From: Aequorivita sp.
GTDB lineage: Bacteria > Bacteroidota > Bacteroidia > Flavobacteriales > Flavobacteriaceae
Reading direction: 5' to 3'
Assembly: GCA_030690315.1 (NCBI GenBank)
Contig: JAUYGY010000020.1
Coordinates: 1 to 64,000 of the forward strand
DNA length: 64,000 nucleotides
Of the stretch, positions 63,901-64,000 are shown piece by piece. The position numbers were made by a program, and so were the translations under genes. How positions within the stretch are numbered: position 1 is the stretch's first letter; every line of letters begins with the position of its first letter. Below the pieces are notes generated by a model. The model worked only from the letters and a program-made list of their open reading frames with translations, did not search any database and had not been told where the DNA came from.

Positions 63901-64000
63901 ATGTTTACTGAAAAAAACATACAACAAATAAAGAATCACGGGCTTTCCGAGGCCAAAGTTTTGCAGCAACTGCAAGTTTTTAAGGAAGGAATTCCCTTTG
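63901..64000 (+). CDS. DUF4301 protein, 5' part only
   Basis: The ATG at 63901 directly follows the kinase stop. The visible 33 residues (start MFTEKNIQQIKNHGLSEAKV, then LQQLQVFKEGIPF) match the beginning of DUF4301, a Bacteroidota family of about 500 residues with unknown function. The rest of the gene lies outside the window. It is probably co-transcribed with pnuC and the kinase. Confidence 0.75.
   Translation, partial: MFTEKNIQQIKNHGLSEAKVLQQLQVFKEGIPF

Overview
The window is a piece of a Bacteroidota chromosome, almost certainly from the family Flavobacteriaceae. Supporting evidence is the gldD/gldE gliding genes, DUF4270 and DUF4199 proteins, an SdhC/A/B set of the quinol:fumarate-reductase type, a GGGPS-family prenyltransferase, AT-rich DNA, frequent TTG and GTG starts, no obvious Shine-Dalgarno sequences, and promoters of the TTTG-N19-21-TAnnTTTG type. 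The genus cannot be fixed from the sequence alone. Coding density is high: no stretch without a gene exceeds 300 bp, and no rRNA, tRNA or CRISPR array was found.

1-1.3 kb is an accessory edge: the tail of an IS transposase and a HigBA-type toxin-antitoxin pair. 1.3-10 kb carries a large exported beta-propeller protein, the succinate dehydrogenase operon sdhCAB (interrupted by a small four-helix-bundle gene bracketed by inverted repeats), a DUF1028 protein and an exported transglutaminase-like protein. 10-18.4 kb is core: ribosomal proteins L27 and L21 (the latter with a fused helix-hairpin-helix tail), gldD-gldE-ssb-mutY, HU, a 30-residue basic ribosomal-type protein, RNase G and RecX. 18.4-21.4 kb holds a DUF5615/DUF433 toxin-antitoxin pair lying between recX and a diverged copy of the recX 3' end, a small exported protein, a JmjC-like cupin and a ParDE module behind a palindromic operator.

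21.4-33.2 kb has atpC-atpD, a class IV aminotransferase, a sulfotransferase-like protein, glmS, a DUF4270 lipoprotein, a half-length glycogen-synthase homologue, panC-panD, a flippase-like membrane protein and an esterase homologue that lacks its nucleophile. 33.2-43 kb contains a two-component pair (propeller sensor kinase and NarL-type regulator), radA, an M23 peptidase lipoprotein, an acyl-CoA dehydrogenase, an aldo/keto reductase, a DUF2255 protein and exonuclease III. 43-56.9 kb carries a very large outer-membrane barrel protein, a small lipoprotein, glyS, a coiled-coil membrane protein, comF, an Ig-like lipoprotein, a nitrilase-family amidase, an ankyrin protein with katG, and a methionine aminotransferase.

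56.9-59.4 kb is a compact, AT-rich restriction-modification island: Vsr nuclease, an Eco47II-type endonuclease and a C5-cytosine methyltransferase with an N-terminal HTH domain whose start codon sits in a perfect 13-bp inverted repeat. 59.5-64 kb returns to core functions: ahcY, a phosphopantetheinyl transferase plus GGGPS pair, and a run of thiamine-binding-like protein, PnuC transporter, NadR-like kinase and the beginning of a DUF4301 gene.

The points most worth a second look are the inverted-repeat element in the sdh operon, the toxin-antitoxin insertion at recX, the self-regulated methyltransferase island, the L21 fusion, the 30-residue ribosomal-type protein, the apparent pseudoenzymes and the PnuC/kinase salvage cluster.
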